64,000 nucleotides of DNA from Lachnospiraceae bacterium (lineage in GTDB: Bacteria > Bacillota > Clostridia > Lachnospirales > Lachnospiraceae), in NCBI GenBank assembly GCA_017463255.1, contig JAFTPP010000032.1, forward strand, positions 1 to 64,000. The letters run 5' to 3'. Position numbers and translations under genes: made by a program. Position 1 is the first letter of the stretch; every line of letters begins with the position of its first letter. The notes under the pieces were generated by a model that saw nothing but the letters and a program-made list of their open reading frames with translations, had not been told where the DNA came from and searched no databases. Shown piece by piece: positions 44,382 through 53,540 of this stretch.

Positions 44382-45605
44382 ATGACAATTTTTGACGAAT
44401 TGAAGGCAAGAGGATTACTTGCCCAGTTAACAGACGAAGAAGAAATCAAAGAATTAATTAACAATGGTAAAGCAACATTTTATATTGGTTTTGACCCTAC
44501 TGCAGACAGTCTTCATGTAGGCCATTTCATGGCATTATGTCTTATGAAGAGACTTCAGATGGCAGGAAACAAGCCAATCGCTTTAATCGGTGGCGGTACT
44601 GCCATGATTGGTGATCCTTCAGGAAGAAGCGATATGCGTCAGATGATGACTGCAGAAACTATTCAGCACAACGTTGACTGCTTCAAAAAACAGATGAGTA
44701 AATTCATTGATTTCTCTGAAGGAAAGGCTATCTTAGTTAACAATGCAGACTGGTTGTTAAATTTAAATTACATTGAATTACTCCGTGATGTTGGAGCATG
44801 CTTCAGTGTAAACCGTATGCTTACAGCAGAATGCTACAAACAGAGAATGGAAAAAGGCTTAAGCTTTTTAGAGTTTAACTACATGATCATGCAAAGCTAC
44901 GACTTCCTTGAGTTGTTCCAGAAATACGGTTGTAACATGCAGTTCGGTGGCGACGACCAGTGGAGTAATATGTTAGGCGGTACAGACCTTATCCGTAGAA
45001 AATTAGGAAAAGATGCATACGCTATGACAATTACACTTCTTCTTAACTCAGAAGGTAAGAAGATGGGTAAAACCCAGTCCGGTGCTGTATGGCTTGATCC
45101 TAATAAGACAAGTCCATTTGATTTCTACCAGTACTGGAGAAATGTTGCAGATGCTGACGTATTAAAATGTATCCGTATGTTAACATTCCTTCCGTTAGAA
45201 CAGATTGATGCAATGGATTCTTGGGAAGGAAGCCAGTTAAATGAAGCTAAGGATATTCTGGCTTATGAGCTTACAAGCCTTGTTCATGGTGAAGAAGAAG
45301 CAAATAAGGCAAGAGAAGCTTCTAAAGCATTATTTGCAGGCGGCGGTAACATTGAAAACATGCCAAAAACAACTGTAACAGAAGAAGACTGCTTAAACGG
45401 TAAAATTGACATTCTGGGAATTCTTGTAAAAGCAGGACTTGTTGCATCACGTTCCGAAGCAAGACGTGCAGTAGAACAGGGTGGTGTTACCGTAAATGAT
45501 GAAAAAGTAACAGATCCAAAAACTGCGTACACATTAGATGATATCCGTAAGGAAGACTTTATTGTGAAAAAAGGCAAAAAGAATTTCATGAAGATGGAAG
45601 CTTAA
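44382..45605 (+). CDS. tyrS: Tyrosyl-tRNA synthetase
   Basis: The 407-residue class I synthetase has the HIGH-type motif HVGH (45-48), tyrosine-pocket GGDDQW, a KMSKS variant KMGKT, and a C-terminal S4 RNA-binding domain ([25 protein letters not shown]). ATG 44382 follows AGGAGG; an upstream in-frame ATG at 44265 lies inside the T-box and is not real. Controlled by the T-box. Confidence 0.98.
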   Translation: MTIFDELKARGLLAQLTDEEEIKELINNGKATFYIGFDPTADSLHVGHFMALCLMKRLQMAGNKPIALIGGGTAMIGDPSGRSDMRQMMTAETIQHNVDCFKKQMSKFIDFSEGKAILVNNADWLLNLNYIELLRDVGACFSVNRMLTAECYKQRMEKGLSFLEFNYMIMQSYDFLELFQKYGCNMQFGGDDQWSNMLGGTDLIRRKLGKDAYAMTITLLLNSEGKKMGKTQSGAVWLDPNKTSPFDFYQYWRNVADADVLKCIRMLTFLPLEQIDAMDSWEGSQLNEAKDILAYELTSLVHGEEEANKAREASKALFAGGGNIENMPKTTVTEEDCLNGKIDILGILVKAGLVASRSEARRAVEQGGVTVNDEKVTDPKTAYTLDDIRKEDFIVKKGKKNFMKMEA

Positions 45606-45614
45606 TATGGAACC

Positions 45615-45649
45615 AAAGAGTATATTCTTAACGAATATACTCTTTTTTT
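45615..45649 (+). terminator. Terminator after tyrS
   Basis: A 13-bp perfect stem AAAGAGTATATTC / GAATATACTCTTT, 5-base loop, followed by a T run. Confidence 0.9.
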
Positions 45650-45669
45650 GGAAAAAATTAAAATAAGTG

Positions 45670-45698
45670 TTGACAAGTAAAGTTGTCAATGTTATATT
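45670..45698 (+). promoter_or_regulatory. Promoter of the XRE-DUF3169 operon
   Basis: -35 TTGACA (45670-45675), 17-bp spacer, -10 TATATT (45693-45698). The -35 lies within operator 1. Confidence 0.78.
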
Positions 45699-45752
45699 CA
45701 TAACATAAGAAGTGACAAACAAAGTTGTCAAAAAGACATAAAAGGTTGTCAA
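45670..45752. promoter_or_regulatory. Three phased 20-bp operators
   Basis: Three copies of TTGACAA-N6-TTGTCAA: O1 45670-45689 (perfect), O2 45712-45731 (GTGACAA left arm), O3 45733-45752 (AAGACAT left arm). O1 to O2 is 42 bp and O2 to O3 is 21 bp, so all lie on one DNA face. O1 covers the -35 box; O2 and O3 lie in the untranslated leader, up to the SD. This fits autorepression by the XRE protein downstream. Confidence 0.75.
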
Positions 45753-45763
45753 AGGAGGAGCAT

Positions 45764-45979
45764 ATGGCGCTGCTTAATCGGTTAAAAGAGTATCGTGCAA
45801 GACTTGGTATTAACCAACAGGATCTTGGAAAGCTTGCAGGGGTCAGCAGACAGACCATTAGTCTGATTGAACGTGGTGATTATTCACCATCGGTTACACT
45901 GGCTATCAAGATTGCAAGAATTTGTGGAGTAACGGTGGAAGAGATTTTTGATTACGAGGAGGATGGAAGTAATGAGTGA
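45764..45979 (+). CDS. XRE-family transcriptional repressor
   Basis: The 71-residue protein is a single Cro/CI-type helix-turn-helix (LKEYRARLGINQQDLGKLAGVSRQTISLIERGDYSPSVTLAIKIA) of the short YozG-like type, with an acidic tail. ATG 45764 follows AAAGGAGG. It probably binds the three inverted repeats in front of it. The next gene starts inside its last codons, so both products are coupled. Confidence 0.93.
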   Translation: MALLNRLKEYRARLGINQQDLGKLAGVSRQTISLIERGDYSPSVTLAIKIARICGVTVEEIFDYEEDGSNE

Positions 45980-46856
45980 TAATGAAAAGAAAATTGAGAT
46001 TCAGGTAAAATTATGGGAGATACAAGAAGATGATAAGCAGGTAGAGGAGCGTATCAAAAAAGAGGATAAGAAGAAAGTCGGTATTTTTATTGCTATGATG
46101 ATTGGTTCAGTCACATTTGGCGCTTGTGTAGGTTTTTTTATGAGAGGAATTATCCGTAAAGACGGTGTGACAACAATGGGTGTGGAATTCTATAATATTA
46201 TGCATGATTTTGCACTTTCCTTAGGGGGCTTTGCAAGAATAGCCATAATTGTTGTTGCAGTTGTTGGTATTGTTGCATCTGCATGCCTGTTAAAAGCATC
46301 AAAGAAGCATTATGAGAGATGGGATAAGGAAGATGAGGATGAATTAGATAAGCTTGAGGGTAAGTTAAACCTTGGACTTATGATTTCAAACATTACATAT
46401 ATTTTAGGTTCTGTCTTAATGGGACTTAGTTTTTATATCCTTGATGTATATGAATTTAATAAGACATTTGCAATCCTGATTATTGCGTCATTAGTGTCTT
46501 TTATTGTGACTTTAGTTGCAACCATTGTGTTACAAAAAGGATATGTAAATCTTACTAAAACCATATACCCGGAAAAGAGTGGCAGTGTGTATGACATGAA
46601 ATTCCAAAAGAAATGGTTTGAAAGCTGCGATGAAGCAGAGCAGTTAATGATTTATAAAGCTGCTTTTGGTACTTATCGGAAAATGAGCAGTCTACTTACA
46701 ACTTTATTAGTTATTTTTGTTTGCGTGGGAATGTTTGTAGAAATCGGAGTACTTCCGCTTATATTAACCGGCGGAATGTTATTATTCCTTAATTTATCCT
46801 ATATGTATGAGTCCATTAAGTTAGGGAAAAAGAACAACATAGAACTTCCAAAATAA
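45972..46856 (+). CDS. DUF3169 family membrane protein
   Basis: The 294-residue protein has a charged N-terminal coil (about 1-33), then paired membrane helices (about 37-58, 82-107, 145-168, 172-197, 243-283). DUF3169 proteins regularly follow an XRE gene in Firmicutes; function unknown. GAGGAGG with 9-base spacing supports ATG 45972, which overlaps the XRE stop by 8 bases. A terminator shared with prs follows. Confidence 0.82.
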   Translation: MSDNEKKIEIQVKLWEIQEDDKQVEERIKKEDKKKVGIFIAMMIGSVTFGACVGFFMRGIIRKDGVTTMGVEFYNIMHDFALSLGGFARIAIIVVAVVGIVASACLLKASKKHYERWDKEDEDELDKLEGKLNLGLMISNITYILGSVLMGLSFYILDVYEFNKTFAILIIASLVSFIVTLVATIVLQKGYVNLTKTIYPEKSGSVYDMKFQKKWFESCDEAEQLMIYKAAFGTYRKMSSLLTTLLVIFVCVGMFVEIGVLPLILTGGMLLFLNLSYMYESIKLGKKNNIELPK

Positions 46857-46862
46857 TAATTA

Positions 46863-46893
46863 GGGTGTGTACTGTTTGGTACACACCCTTTTA
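46863..46893. terminator. Bidirectional terminator between DUF3169 gene and prs
   Basis: A perfect 10-bp stem GGGTGTGTAC / GTACACACCC with a 6-base loop, T-rich on the + side. It lies between two convergent genes. Confidence 0.85.
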
Positions 46894-46905
46894 TTATAAA
46901 CAAGA

Positions 46906-48093
46906 TTAAAAATTCACTTCTTCACGGGCATTGTATAATGCAAGAACTTTTTGAATCTTCTCTGTAGAGGTTAATACATTAGTTAATGAGATGTCATGAT
47001 TCATAAAGTCAATGATGGATGCCATGAATTTACTCATATCACATTCGATGTAATAAGGTCTGCTTAATAATTCCTGTGGACGGTAGTTTAAGTTGGTTGT
47101 GATTACTTTGTCGAAGTAGCATTTTTCGTAAGCTTTGTCAAATGCTTCTAAACCGTTGGTAAAAAGACCGAATGTACAGCAGATAAATACACGCTTTGCA
47201 TTCATTTCTTTTAATTGTCTAGCAGTATCCAACATACTTTCACCGGAAGAAATCATATCATCAATAATGATAACGTCTTTTCCGTCAATATTATCACCTA
47301 AGAATTCATGTGCAACGATAGGATTCTTACCATTTACGATAGTAGAGTAATCACGTCTCTTATAGAACATACCTGTATCTACTCCAAGAACGCTTGCAAA
47401 ATAGATGGTTCTTGAAAGGGCACCTTCATCGGGACTGATGACAACCGTGTGTTCCTTATCAATAATTAAGTCTTTTTCATTGCTTAAAAGAGCTTTTGCA
47501 AATTGATAGTTAGGAGTGAAGTTATCAAACCCGCACAGAGGGGTAGAGTTTTGCACTCTTGGGTCATGTGCATCAAAGGTTACGAAATTATCTACACCCA
47601 TATCAGCAAGTTCTTCTAACATATATGCACAATCAAGGGATTCACGTCCGTTACGTTTATGCTGACGTCCTTCGTAAAGGAAGGGCATAATCACATTGAT
47701 TCTTTTGGCTTTTCCGGCAACAGCTCCGATAACACGTTTTAAATCCTGATAATGGTCATCCGGCGACATGTGATTTAAGTATCCGTTCATTTTATAAGTA
47801 AGGCTGTGGTTTACCACGTCCACTAACAAGAACAGGTCTTTACCACGGACAGATTCTTTTACAAGGGCTTTTCCTTCACCGCTTCCGAAACGCGGAAGAT
47901 CAATATCGAGAAGATAGTTGTTCTCCACATATCCTAATAAAGCAGGATCTCCTTTATGTACATTGTTTACATTTTTTCTGTAGCTAACTAAATAGTCATT
48001 TACCTGATTACCAATAGAGCGTGCGCTTTCTAACGCTACAATTTTTAATGGTGCAACAGGCAGGGCATTTTCTAATTCATGTAAATTAGGCAT
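46906..48093 (-). CDS. prs: Ribose-phosphate pyrophosphokinase, long clostridial form
   Basis: Prs makes PRPP from ribose 5-phosphate and ATP, feeding nucleotide, histidine and tryptophan synthesis. At 395 residues it is clearly longer than the usual ~315. It has the MPFLYEGRQHKRNGRESLDC region (ATP loop), MFYKRRDYS and the PRPP-binding loop VIIIDDMISSGESM. The N-terminal ~80 residues and C-terminus differ from the standard enzyme. SD GGAGGAAGCC precedes the start. It diverges from the DUF512 gene. Confidence 0.92.
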   Translation of the reverse strand: MPNLHELENALPVAPLKIVALESARSIGNQVNDYLVSYRKNVNNVHKGDPALLGYVENNYLLDIDLPRFGSGEGKALVKESVRGKDLFLLVDVVNHSLTYKMNGYLNHMSPDDHYQDLKRVIGAVAGKAKRINVIMPFLYEGRQHKRNGRESLDCAYMLEELADMGVDNFVTFDAHDPRVQNSTPLCGFDNFTPNYQFAKALLSNEKDLIIDKEHTVVISPDEGALSRTIYFASVLGVDTGMFYKRRDYSTIVNGKNPIVAHEFLGDNIDGKDVIIIDDMISSGESMLDTARQLKEMNAKRVFICCTFGLFTNGLEAFDKAYEKCYFDKVITTNLNYRPQELLSRPYYIECDMSKFMASIIDFMNHDISLTNVLTSTEKIQKVLALYNAREEVNF

Positions 48094-48132
48094 GGCTTCC
48101 TCCGATGTAAATTATCTTTTCATACCAAATAA

Positions 48133-48161
48133 TTTATACCATTCTGATAGTGACACGTCAA
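48133..48161 (-). promoter_or_regulatory. Promoter of prs
   Basis: On the - strand: -35 TTGACG, 17-bp spacer, extended -10 TGGTATAAA. Its -35 directly abuts the -35 of the divergent DUF512 promoter. Confidence 0.7.
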
Positions 48162-48178
48162 GGAATTTCTAGTAAAAT
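48150..48178 (+). promoter_or_regulatory. Promoter of the DUF512 gene
   Basis: -35 GTGACA (48150-48155), 17-bp spacer, -10 TAAAAT (48173-48178). Back to back with the prs promoter. Confidence 0.65.
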
Positions 48179-48211
48179 AGTAAAGAATAACAAAGGGAAA
48201 TGAGGATTGTC

Positions 48212-49552
48212 TTGAATAAAAAACAACATATTATAAAGAATATAAAAAAAAGAAGTAAGGCAGCCCGTCTTGGTATGAAACCGGGGGAATCTGTTTTAAG
48301 TATTAATGGTCAGGAGATTATTGATATCTTTGATTATGAGTATTTAATGCAGGATGAAAAGGTTGTATTGGAAATTGCAGATTTAGAAGGGAATGTAAGA
48401 ATTCTTGAGGTAGAAAAGGATCCGGATGATGATTTGGGAATCGAGTTTGAAAACGGGTTAATGGATGAATACCGTTCCTGCCATAATAAATGTATTTTTT
48501 GCTTTATTGACCAGATGCCAAAGGGAATGCGGGAAACCTTGTATTTTAAGGATGATGATTCCAGATTATCTTTTTTACAGGGAAACTATGTGACCCTTAC
48601 CAATATGTCGGATTATGATGTGGAGCGAATCTGTAAATATCATTTATCGCCTATTAACATTTCTTTTCAGACCATGAATCCGGAGCTTCGCTGTAAGATG
48701 TTAACCAACCGTTTTGCAGGAGAAGCATTGAAAAAGGTGGATAAATTCATGGAAGCAGGAATTACCATGAATGGGCAGATTGTTCTTTGCAAAGGTGTGA
48801 ATGATGGTAAGGAGTTAGATTACAGTATCAGTGAACTTATTAAATATATACCTAACTTAGAAAGCGTTTCCGTAGTTCCTGTAGGTCTTACCAAATTCCG
48901 TGAAGGGTTATATCCATTGGAGCCTTTTACAAAAGAGGATGCATGTGAAGTCCTTGATTTGATTCATAAGTGGCAGGATGTCTGTATGGAGCGATTTGGT
49001 TCTCATTTTATTCATGCCAGTGATGAATGGTATATTCTTGCCGAAAGAGAATTGCCAGAGGAAGATAATTATGACGGCTATCCACAGTTAGAAAACGGTG
49101 TGGGAATGCTTCGACTTTTAATGGATGAATTTGAAGAAGGGCTCAAGGAAGTATTAGAATCCCCCAAGCTTCTTAAAAAGCTTCAAAAGAATACGCTTCC
49201 GGTTTCTTTTGCAACGGGTAAGTTAGCATATCCGTATATTAAAAGGATGGCAGATAAGTTTAGAAAGTTATGCCCTAACAGAGAGATTTACGTTTATGAA
49301 ATCGAAAACAGTTTTTTTGGCCCGATGATTACGGTTTCAGGGCTTATTACCGGTGGTGATTTAATTGACCAGTTGTCGGACAAACCATTAGGACAAGTAT
49401 TATATTTACCACAGAATATGTTAAGAAGCGGGGAGACGGTTTTCCTTGATGATATTACCTTAGAGGAGCTTAAAAAGGCTTTACATGTTCGGGTAGATAT
49501 TGTAAAATCAAGCGGATGGGATATGATTCAGACATTCTTGAATCATAAATGA
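48212..49552 (+). CDS. DUF512 protein with PDZ and radical-SAM-like core
   Basis: The ~446-residue product has an N-terminal PDZ-like domain (about 10-65; SKAARLGMKPGESVLSINGQEI), then CHNKCIFCFID, a C-x3-C-x2-C cluster like that of radical SAM enzymes, a barrel-like middle, and a C-terminal DUF512 domain (LITGGDLIDQLSDKPLG, LPQNMLRSGETVFLDDITLEEL). The family often lies before der, as here. Function unknown. TGAGGA fits TTG 48212; ATG 48200 is possible but too near its SD. Confidence 0.85.
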   Translation: MNKKQHIIKNIKKRSKAARLGMKPGESVLSINGQEIIDIFDYEYLMQDEKVVLEIADLEGNVRILEVEKDPDDDLGIEFENGLMDEYRSCHNKCIFCFIDQMPKGMRETLYFKDDDSRLSFLQGNYVTLTNMSDYDVERICKYHLSPINISFQTMNPELRCKMLTNRFAGEALKKVDKFMEAGITMNGQIVLCKGVNDGKELDYSISELIKYIPNLESVSVVPVGLTKFREGLYPLEPFTKEDACEVLDLIHKWQDVCMERFGSHFIHASDEWYILAERELPEEDNYDGYPQLENGVGMLRLLMDEFEEGLKEVLESPKLLKKLQKNTLPVSFATGKLAYPYIKRMADKFRKLCPNREIYVYEIENSFFGPMITVSGLITGGDLIDQLSDKPLGQVLYLPQNMLRSGETVFLDDITLEELKKALHVRVDIVKSSGWDMIQTFLNHK

Positions 49553-49567
49553 TATTGATAATATTTT

Positions 49568-49620
49568 GCAGAATGAAGTTTTGATAAAATGCAAAACATC
49601 ATTCTGCGATTTGTGATGTT
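49568..49620 (+). promoter_or_regulatory. Overlapping alternative hairpins before der
   Basis: GCAGAATGAAGTTTTG (49568-49583) pairs with CAAAACATCATTCTGC (49592-49607), 15 of 16 positions. AACATCA in the right arm (49595-49601) can instead pair with TGATGTT (49614-49620). Neither ends in a T run. The two structures exclude each other, as in an attenuator. Confidence 0.5.
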
Positions 49621-49642
49621 TAAAAGTTTATTGGAGGAAGCT

Positions 49643-50980
49643 ATGGCGAATAAAAGAAAACCAATCGTAGCTGTTGTGGGAAGACCGAATGTTGGAAAAT
49701 CAACCCTTTTTAACTGTCTTGCCGGAGAACAGATTTCGATTGTAAAAGATACACCGGGTATTACACGAGACAGAATTTATGCTGATGTTACCTGGCTTGA
49801 ACATAATTTTACCCTGATTGACACAGGCGGTATTGAACCTGACAGCAGGGATATTATTTTATCCCAGATGAGAGAGCAGGCCCAGATTGCCATTGATACT
49901 GCAGATGTTATTATGTTCATGGTAGATGTTAAGCAGGGACTTGTGGATGCTGACGCAAAGGTTGCGGATATGTTAAGACGTTCCCACAAACCCATTGTTT
50001 TGGTTGTAAATAAGGTAGACAGCTTTGAAAAGTTTATGGCTGATACTTATGAATTTTATAATCTCGGTATCGGAGAACCGATTCCGGTTTCGGCTGCAAA
50101 CAGACAGGGACTTGGTGATTTACTTGATATTGTTGTTTCTCATTTCCCTGAAAATGCCAATGAAGAAGAGGAAGATGAGAGACCTAAGATTGCCATAGTC
50201 GGTAAACCAAACGTAGGCAAATCTTCCATTATCAATAAGTTAATCGGTGAAAACAGACTGATTGTATCGGATATTGCAGGAACTACCAGAGATGCGGTGG
50301 ATGCTGAAGTTAAATACAACGGAAAAGAATATGTATTCATTGATACTGCCGGTCTCAGACGTAAAAAGACAATCAAAGAAGAACTTGAAAAATACATGAT
50401 TGTAAGAACTGTCAGTGCGGTAGAACGTGCCGATGTGGTTATTCTTGTGATTGATGCTAAGGAAGGTGTAACCGATCAGGATGCTAAGATTGCAGGAATT
50501 GCCCATGAACGTGGAAAAGGTGTGATTATTGCCGTTAATAAATGGGATGCCATTGAAAAAGACGACAAGACCATTTACCGTTTTACGGAAAAGGTTAGAG
50601 ATATGCTGGCATATATGCCATATGCAGAGATTACTTTTATTTCTGCGCTAACAGGACAGCGTTTGAACAAATTATACGAGTTAATTGATATGGTTATCCA
50701 GAATCAGAATATGCGTGTGCAGACAGGTGTATTAAATGAGATTATGATGGAAGCTGTTGCAATGCAGCAACCGCCGTCTGATAAAGGAAAGAGACTTCGT
50801 TTATACTATATCACCCAGGTTTCGGTAAAGCCGCCAACCTTCGTTATATTTGTTAACGACAAGGAATTAATGCATTTTTCATATACAAGATATATTGAGA
50901 ATAAAATAAGAGAGGCTTTCGGTTTCAAAGGAACACCGCTTAAGTTTATTATCAGGGAACGAAAGGAAAAAGAACAATAA
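49643..50980 (+). CDS. der: Ribosome biogenesis GTPase Der (EngA)
   Basis: Der acts in 50S assembly. The 445-residue protein has two GTPase domains in tandem (GRPNVGKST with DTGG at the N-terminal one, GKPNVGKSS with DTAGL in the second; NKxD as NKVD and NKWD) and a KH-like C-terminal domain (about 360-440). ATG 49643 follows TTGGAGGA; an upstream in-frame ATG lies within the hairpin region. Its stop overlaps plsY. Confidence 0.97.
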   Translation: MANKRKPIVAVVGRPNVGKSTLFNCLAGEQISIVKDTPGITRDRIYADVTWLEHNFTLIDTGGIEPDSRDIILSQMREQAQIAIDTADVIMFMVDVKQGLVDADAKVADMLRRSHKPIVLVVNKVDSFEKFMADTYEFYNLGIGEPIPVSAANRQGLGDLLDIVVSHFPENANEEEEDERPKIAIVGKPNVGKSSIINKLIGENRLIVSDIAGTTRDAVDAEVKYNGKEYVFIDTAGLRRKKTIKEELEKYMIVRTVSAVERADVVILVIDAKEGVTDQDAKIAGIAHERGKGVIIAVNKWDAIEKDDKTIYRFTEKVRDMLAYMPYAEITFISALTGQRLNKLYELIDMVIQNQNMRVQTGVLNEIMMEAVAMQQPPSDKGKRLRLYYITQVSVKPPTFVIFVNDKELMHFSYTRYIENKIREAFGFKGTPLKFIIRERKEKEQ

Positions 50981-51645
50981 TGGAACGCATATACTGCTTA
51001 TTAATTGGATATCTGTTAGGAATGTTTCAGACAGCATATTTTTACGGAAAGGCGAAAGGTATCGATATCAGACAGCATGGCAGCGGTAATGCAGGAACCA
51101 CCAATACATTGCGTGTTTTAGGCAGAAAAGCCGGTTTAATTGTATTTTTTGGTGATGTGCTTAAATGTATGCTGGCTATTTTTATTGCATATTGGATTTT
51201 TGGTGAATCTCACAGCGATTCCATTTATCTTTTAAAGATTTATGCAGCAATGGGAGCAATCTTAGGACATAACTTCCCGTTCTATTTAGGATTTAAAGGA
51301 GGTAAAGGAATTGCAGCAACTGCCGGAATGGTTATAGCACTTCATTGGCAGTTCCTTCCTGTTGCAGCTGTTGTATTTTTTACTGTATTCTTCATTACAC
51401 ATTATGTTTCTTTAGGATCATTGGTATTATATACCGTTTTTGTAATCCAGCTTATTATAAGCGGTCAGCTTGGTGTTTATGGTATGAATCAGAATCTGTT
51501 GTTTGAAATGTATGCAGTGGGCGTATTTCTTGCTGTTATGGCATTTGTAAAGCACAGAGCCAATATTAAAAGACTGATAAAAGGGACAGAAAGTAAGACT
51601 TATCTTTCAAAAAAGAAAAAAGAAGAGGCTGCTAAGGCAGTTTAA
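50980..51645 (+). CDS. plsY: Glycerol-3-phosphate acyltransferase PlsY
   Basis: PlsY moves the acyl group from acyl-phosphate (made by PlsX, here at 21768) to glycerol 3-phosphate. The 221-residue membrane protein has family motifs GSGNAGTTNTLRVLG and HNFPFYLGFKGGKGIA and about five membrane helices. It overlaps der by one base and is followed by gpsA, which supplies glycerol 3-phosphate. Confidence 0.96.
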   Translation: MERIYCLLIGYLLGMFQTAYFYGKAKGIDIRQHGSGNAGTTNTLRVLGRKAGLIVFFGDVLKCMLAIFIAYWIFGESHSDSIYLLKIYAAMGAILGHNFPFYLGFKGGKGIAATAGMVIALHWQFLPVAAVVFFTVFFITHYVSLGSLVLYTVFVIQLIISGQLGVYGMNQNLLFEMYAVGVFLAVMAFVKHRANIKRLIKGTESKTYLSKKKKEEAAKAV

Positions 51646-51656
51646 AGGAGATCATC

Positions 51657-52667
51657 ATGGCAAAAATAGGTGTTATCGGAGCAGGAAGCTGGGGCATAGC
51701 GCTTGCGGTTTTATTACATAATAACGGACATGAAGTAACGGTATGGTCCGCACTTCGTGATGAAATTGACATGCTTATTAAGGAAAAAGAGCATAAACAG
51801 AAATTACCGGGAGTTAAATTGCCGGAAGATATGATTTTTGAATATGATTTGGAAAAGACCATTGCAGATAAGAATATTCTTGTTATGGCTGTACCTTCCG
51901 TTTTTGTCAGAAGTACGGCTAAATCCATGTCTGCGTTTGTGTCAAAGGATCAGATTATTGTAAATGTGGCTAAAGGTATTGAAGAGAGTACTTTAATGAC
52001 TTTATCCCAAGTTATTGAAGAGGAAGTACCACAGGCTATTGTGACTGTTTTATCAGGACCTTCCCATGCAGAAGAAGTTGGCAGGGGAATACCTACCACT
52101 ATTGTTGTGGGTGCAGAAGATAAAAAGGTTGCAGAGTATATTCAAAACGCATTTATGAGCAATGTATTCAGAGTATATATCAGTCCTGATGTTTTAGGAA
52201 TTGAACTGGGTGCAGCATTAAAGAATGTTGTTGCCCTTGCAGCAGGAGCGGCTGACGGTTTGGGATATGGCGATAATACTAAGGCGGCGCTCATTACCCG
52301 TGGTATTGCAGAAATTGCAAGATTAGGAACTGCTATGGGTGGTAAATTTGAAACCTTCTGCGGACTTTCAGGTATTGGTGATTTGATTGTTACCTGTGCA
52401 AGTATGCATTCCCGTAACAGACGTGCCGGTATTTTAATCGGACAGGGTAAAACCATGGAGGAAGCTATGGAAGAAGTACAGATGGTTGTAGAAGGCGTTT
52501 ATTCTGCAAAGGCTGCTATGGCTCTTGCTAAGAAATATAACGTTTCAATGCCGATTGTTGAGCAAGTGAATGAAGTATTATTTAATGGTAAAAAAGCATC
52601 TGATGCAGTAATGGACTTAATGTTAAGAGATAAGAAAATCGAAAATTCAGATACGCTCTGGTCATAA
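51657..52667 (+). CDS. gpsA: Glycerol-3-phosphate dehydrogenase [NAD(P)+]
   Basis: GpsA reduces dihydroxyacetone phosphate to glycerol 3-phosphate. The 336-residue enzyme has the dinucleotide fold GAGSWGIALA (about 7-16), LSGPSHAEEV, the catalytic Lys in GAALKNVVALAAG and GLSGIGDLIVTC. SD AAAGGAG. It works in series with PlsY just upstream. Confidence 0.97.
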   Translation: MAKIGVIGAGSWGIALAVLLHNNGHEVTVWSALRDEIDMLIKEKEHKQKLPGVKLPEDMIFEYDLEKTIADKNILVMAVPSVFVRSTAKSMSAFVSKDQIIVNVAKGIEESTLMTLSQVIEEEVPQAIVTVLSGPSHAEEVGRGIPTTIVVGAEDKKVAEYIQNAFMSNVFRVYISPDVLGIELGAALKNVVALAAGAADGLGYGDNTKAALITRGIAEIARLGTAMGGKFETFCGLSGIGDLIVTCASMHSRNRRAGILIGQGKTMEEAMEEVQMVVEGVYSAKAAMALAKKYNVSMPIVEQVNEVLFNGKKASDAVMDLMLRDKKIENSDTLWS

Positions 52668-52712
52668 ATTAATATAAGAACATAGGGTGTAAAGATATTT
52701 AGGAGATAGCAA

Positions 52713-53525
52713 ATGGGAAATCAGTTTAACAGTACAGCGGACTATGTTGCAAGTGAACAGTTAATGGCAAGTGTTAATATTGCAATTGCTTTAGAAAAAC
52801 CTCTTTTGATTAAGGGAGAACCGGGAACCGGTAAGACTATGCTTGCAAAGGCTGTTGCCAACAGTCTTTCAAAAAAGCTTATTATCTGGAATATTAAATC
52901 AACAACCAAAGCCCAGGACGGTTTGTATATGTATGATACCATTCAGCGTTTGTATGACGGTCAGTTTGGAGAAGAAGGGGTGGATGATATTGCAAGATAT
53001 ATTAAGCTTGGTAAATTAGGAGAGGCTTTTGAATCCGAAGAACAGGTAATTCTTTTAATCGATGAGATTGACAAAGCTGACCTTGAGTTTCCTAATGACT
53101 TGTTATGGGAGCTTGACCAGATGGAATTCTATATCCATGAAACCAAACGTACCGTAAAAGCAAAGCAACGTCCCATTGTTATTATCACTTCCAATGCGGA
53201 AAAGGAATTACCGGATGCATTTTTAAGAAGATGTATTTTCCATTATATTGATTTTCCGGACAGAAATCTGATGGAAGAAATTGTACGTACCCATTATCCG
53301 AATGTAGAGGAAGTTTTGTTAAAAGAAGCGATGGACGTATTTTATGATATCAGAAATATGCGTAATATCCGTAAAAAACCAAGTACTTCCGAATTAATTG
53401 ACTGGATTAATGCGTTGCAGATAGGTGGTATATCGGCAGACAGAATCAAAAAAGAACTTCCGTTTGTGGGCGTAGTAGTCAAAAAAGATGAGGACCTTAC
53501 AGAAGTAAACAAGAACATGAATTAA
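52713..53525 (+). CDS. MoxR-type AAA+ ATPase
   Basis: The 270-residue ATPase has Walker A GEPGTGKT (35-42), Walker B LLIDEIDKAD, sensor 1 ITSNAEKELPDAFLRRC with the arginine finger, and a small C-terminal lid. MoxR proteins work as chaperones with VWA-domain partners; a CoxE-like VWA gene follows 15 bases on. Target unknown. Confidence 0.9.
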   Translation: MGNQFNSTADYVASEQLMASVNIAIALEKPLLIKGEPGTGKTMLAKAVANSLSKKLIIWNIKSTTKAQDGLYMYDTIQRLYDGQFGEEGVDDIARYIKLGKLGEAFESEEQVILLIDEIDKADLEFPNDLLWELDQMEFYIHETKRTVKAKQRPIVIITSNAEKELPDAFLRRCIFHYIDFPDRNLMEEIVRTHYPNVEEVLLKEAMDVFYDIRNMRNIRKKPSTSELIDWINALQIGGISADRIKKELPFVGVVVKKDEDLTEVNKNMN

Positions 53526-53540
53526 TCAAATGGTGACAGG

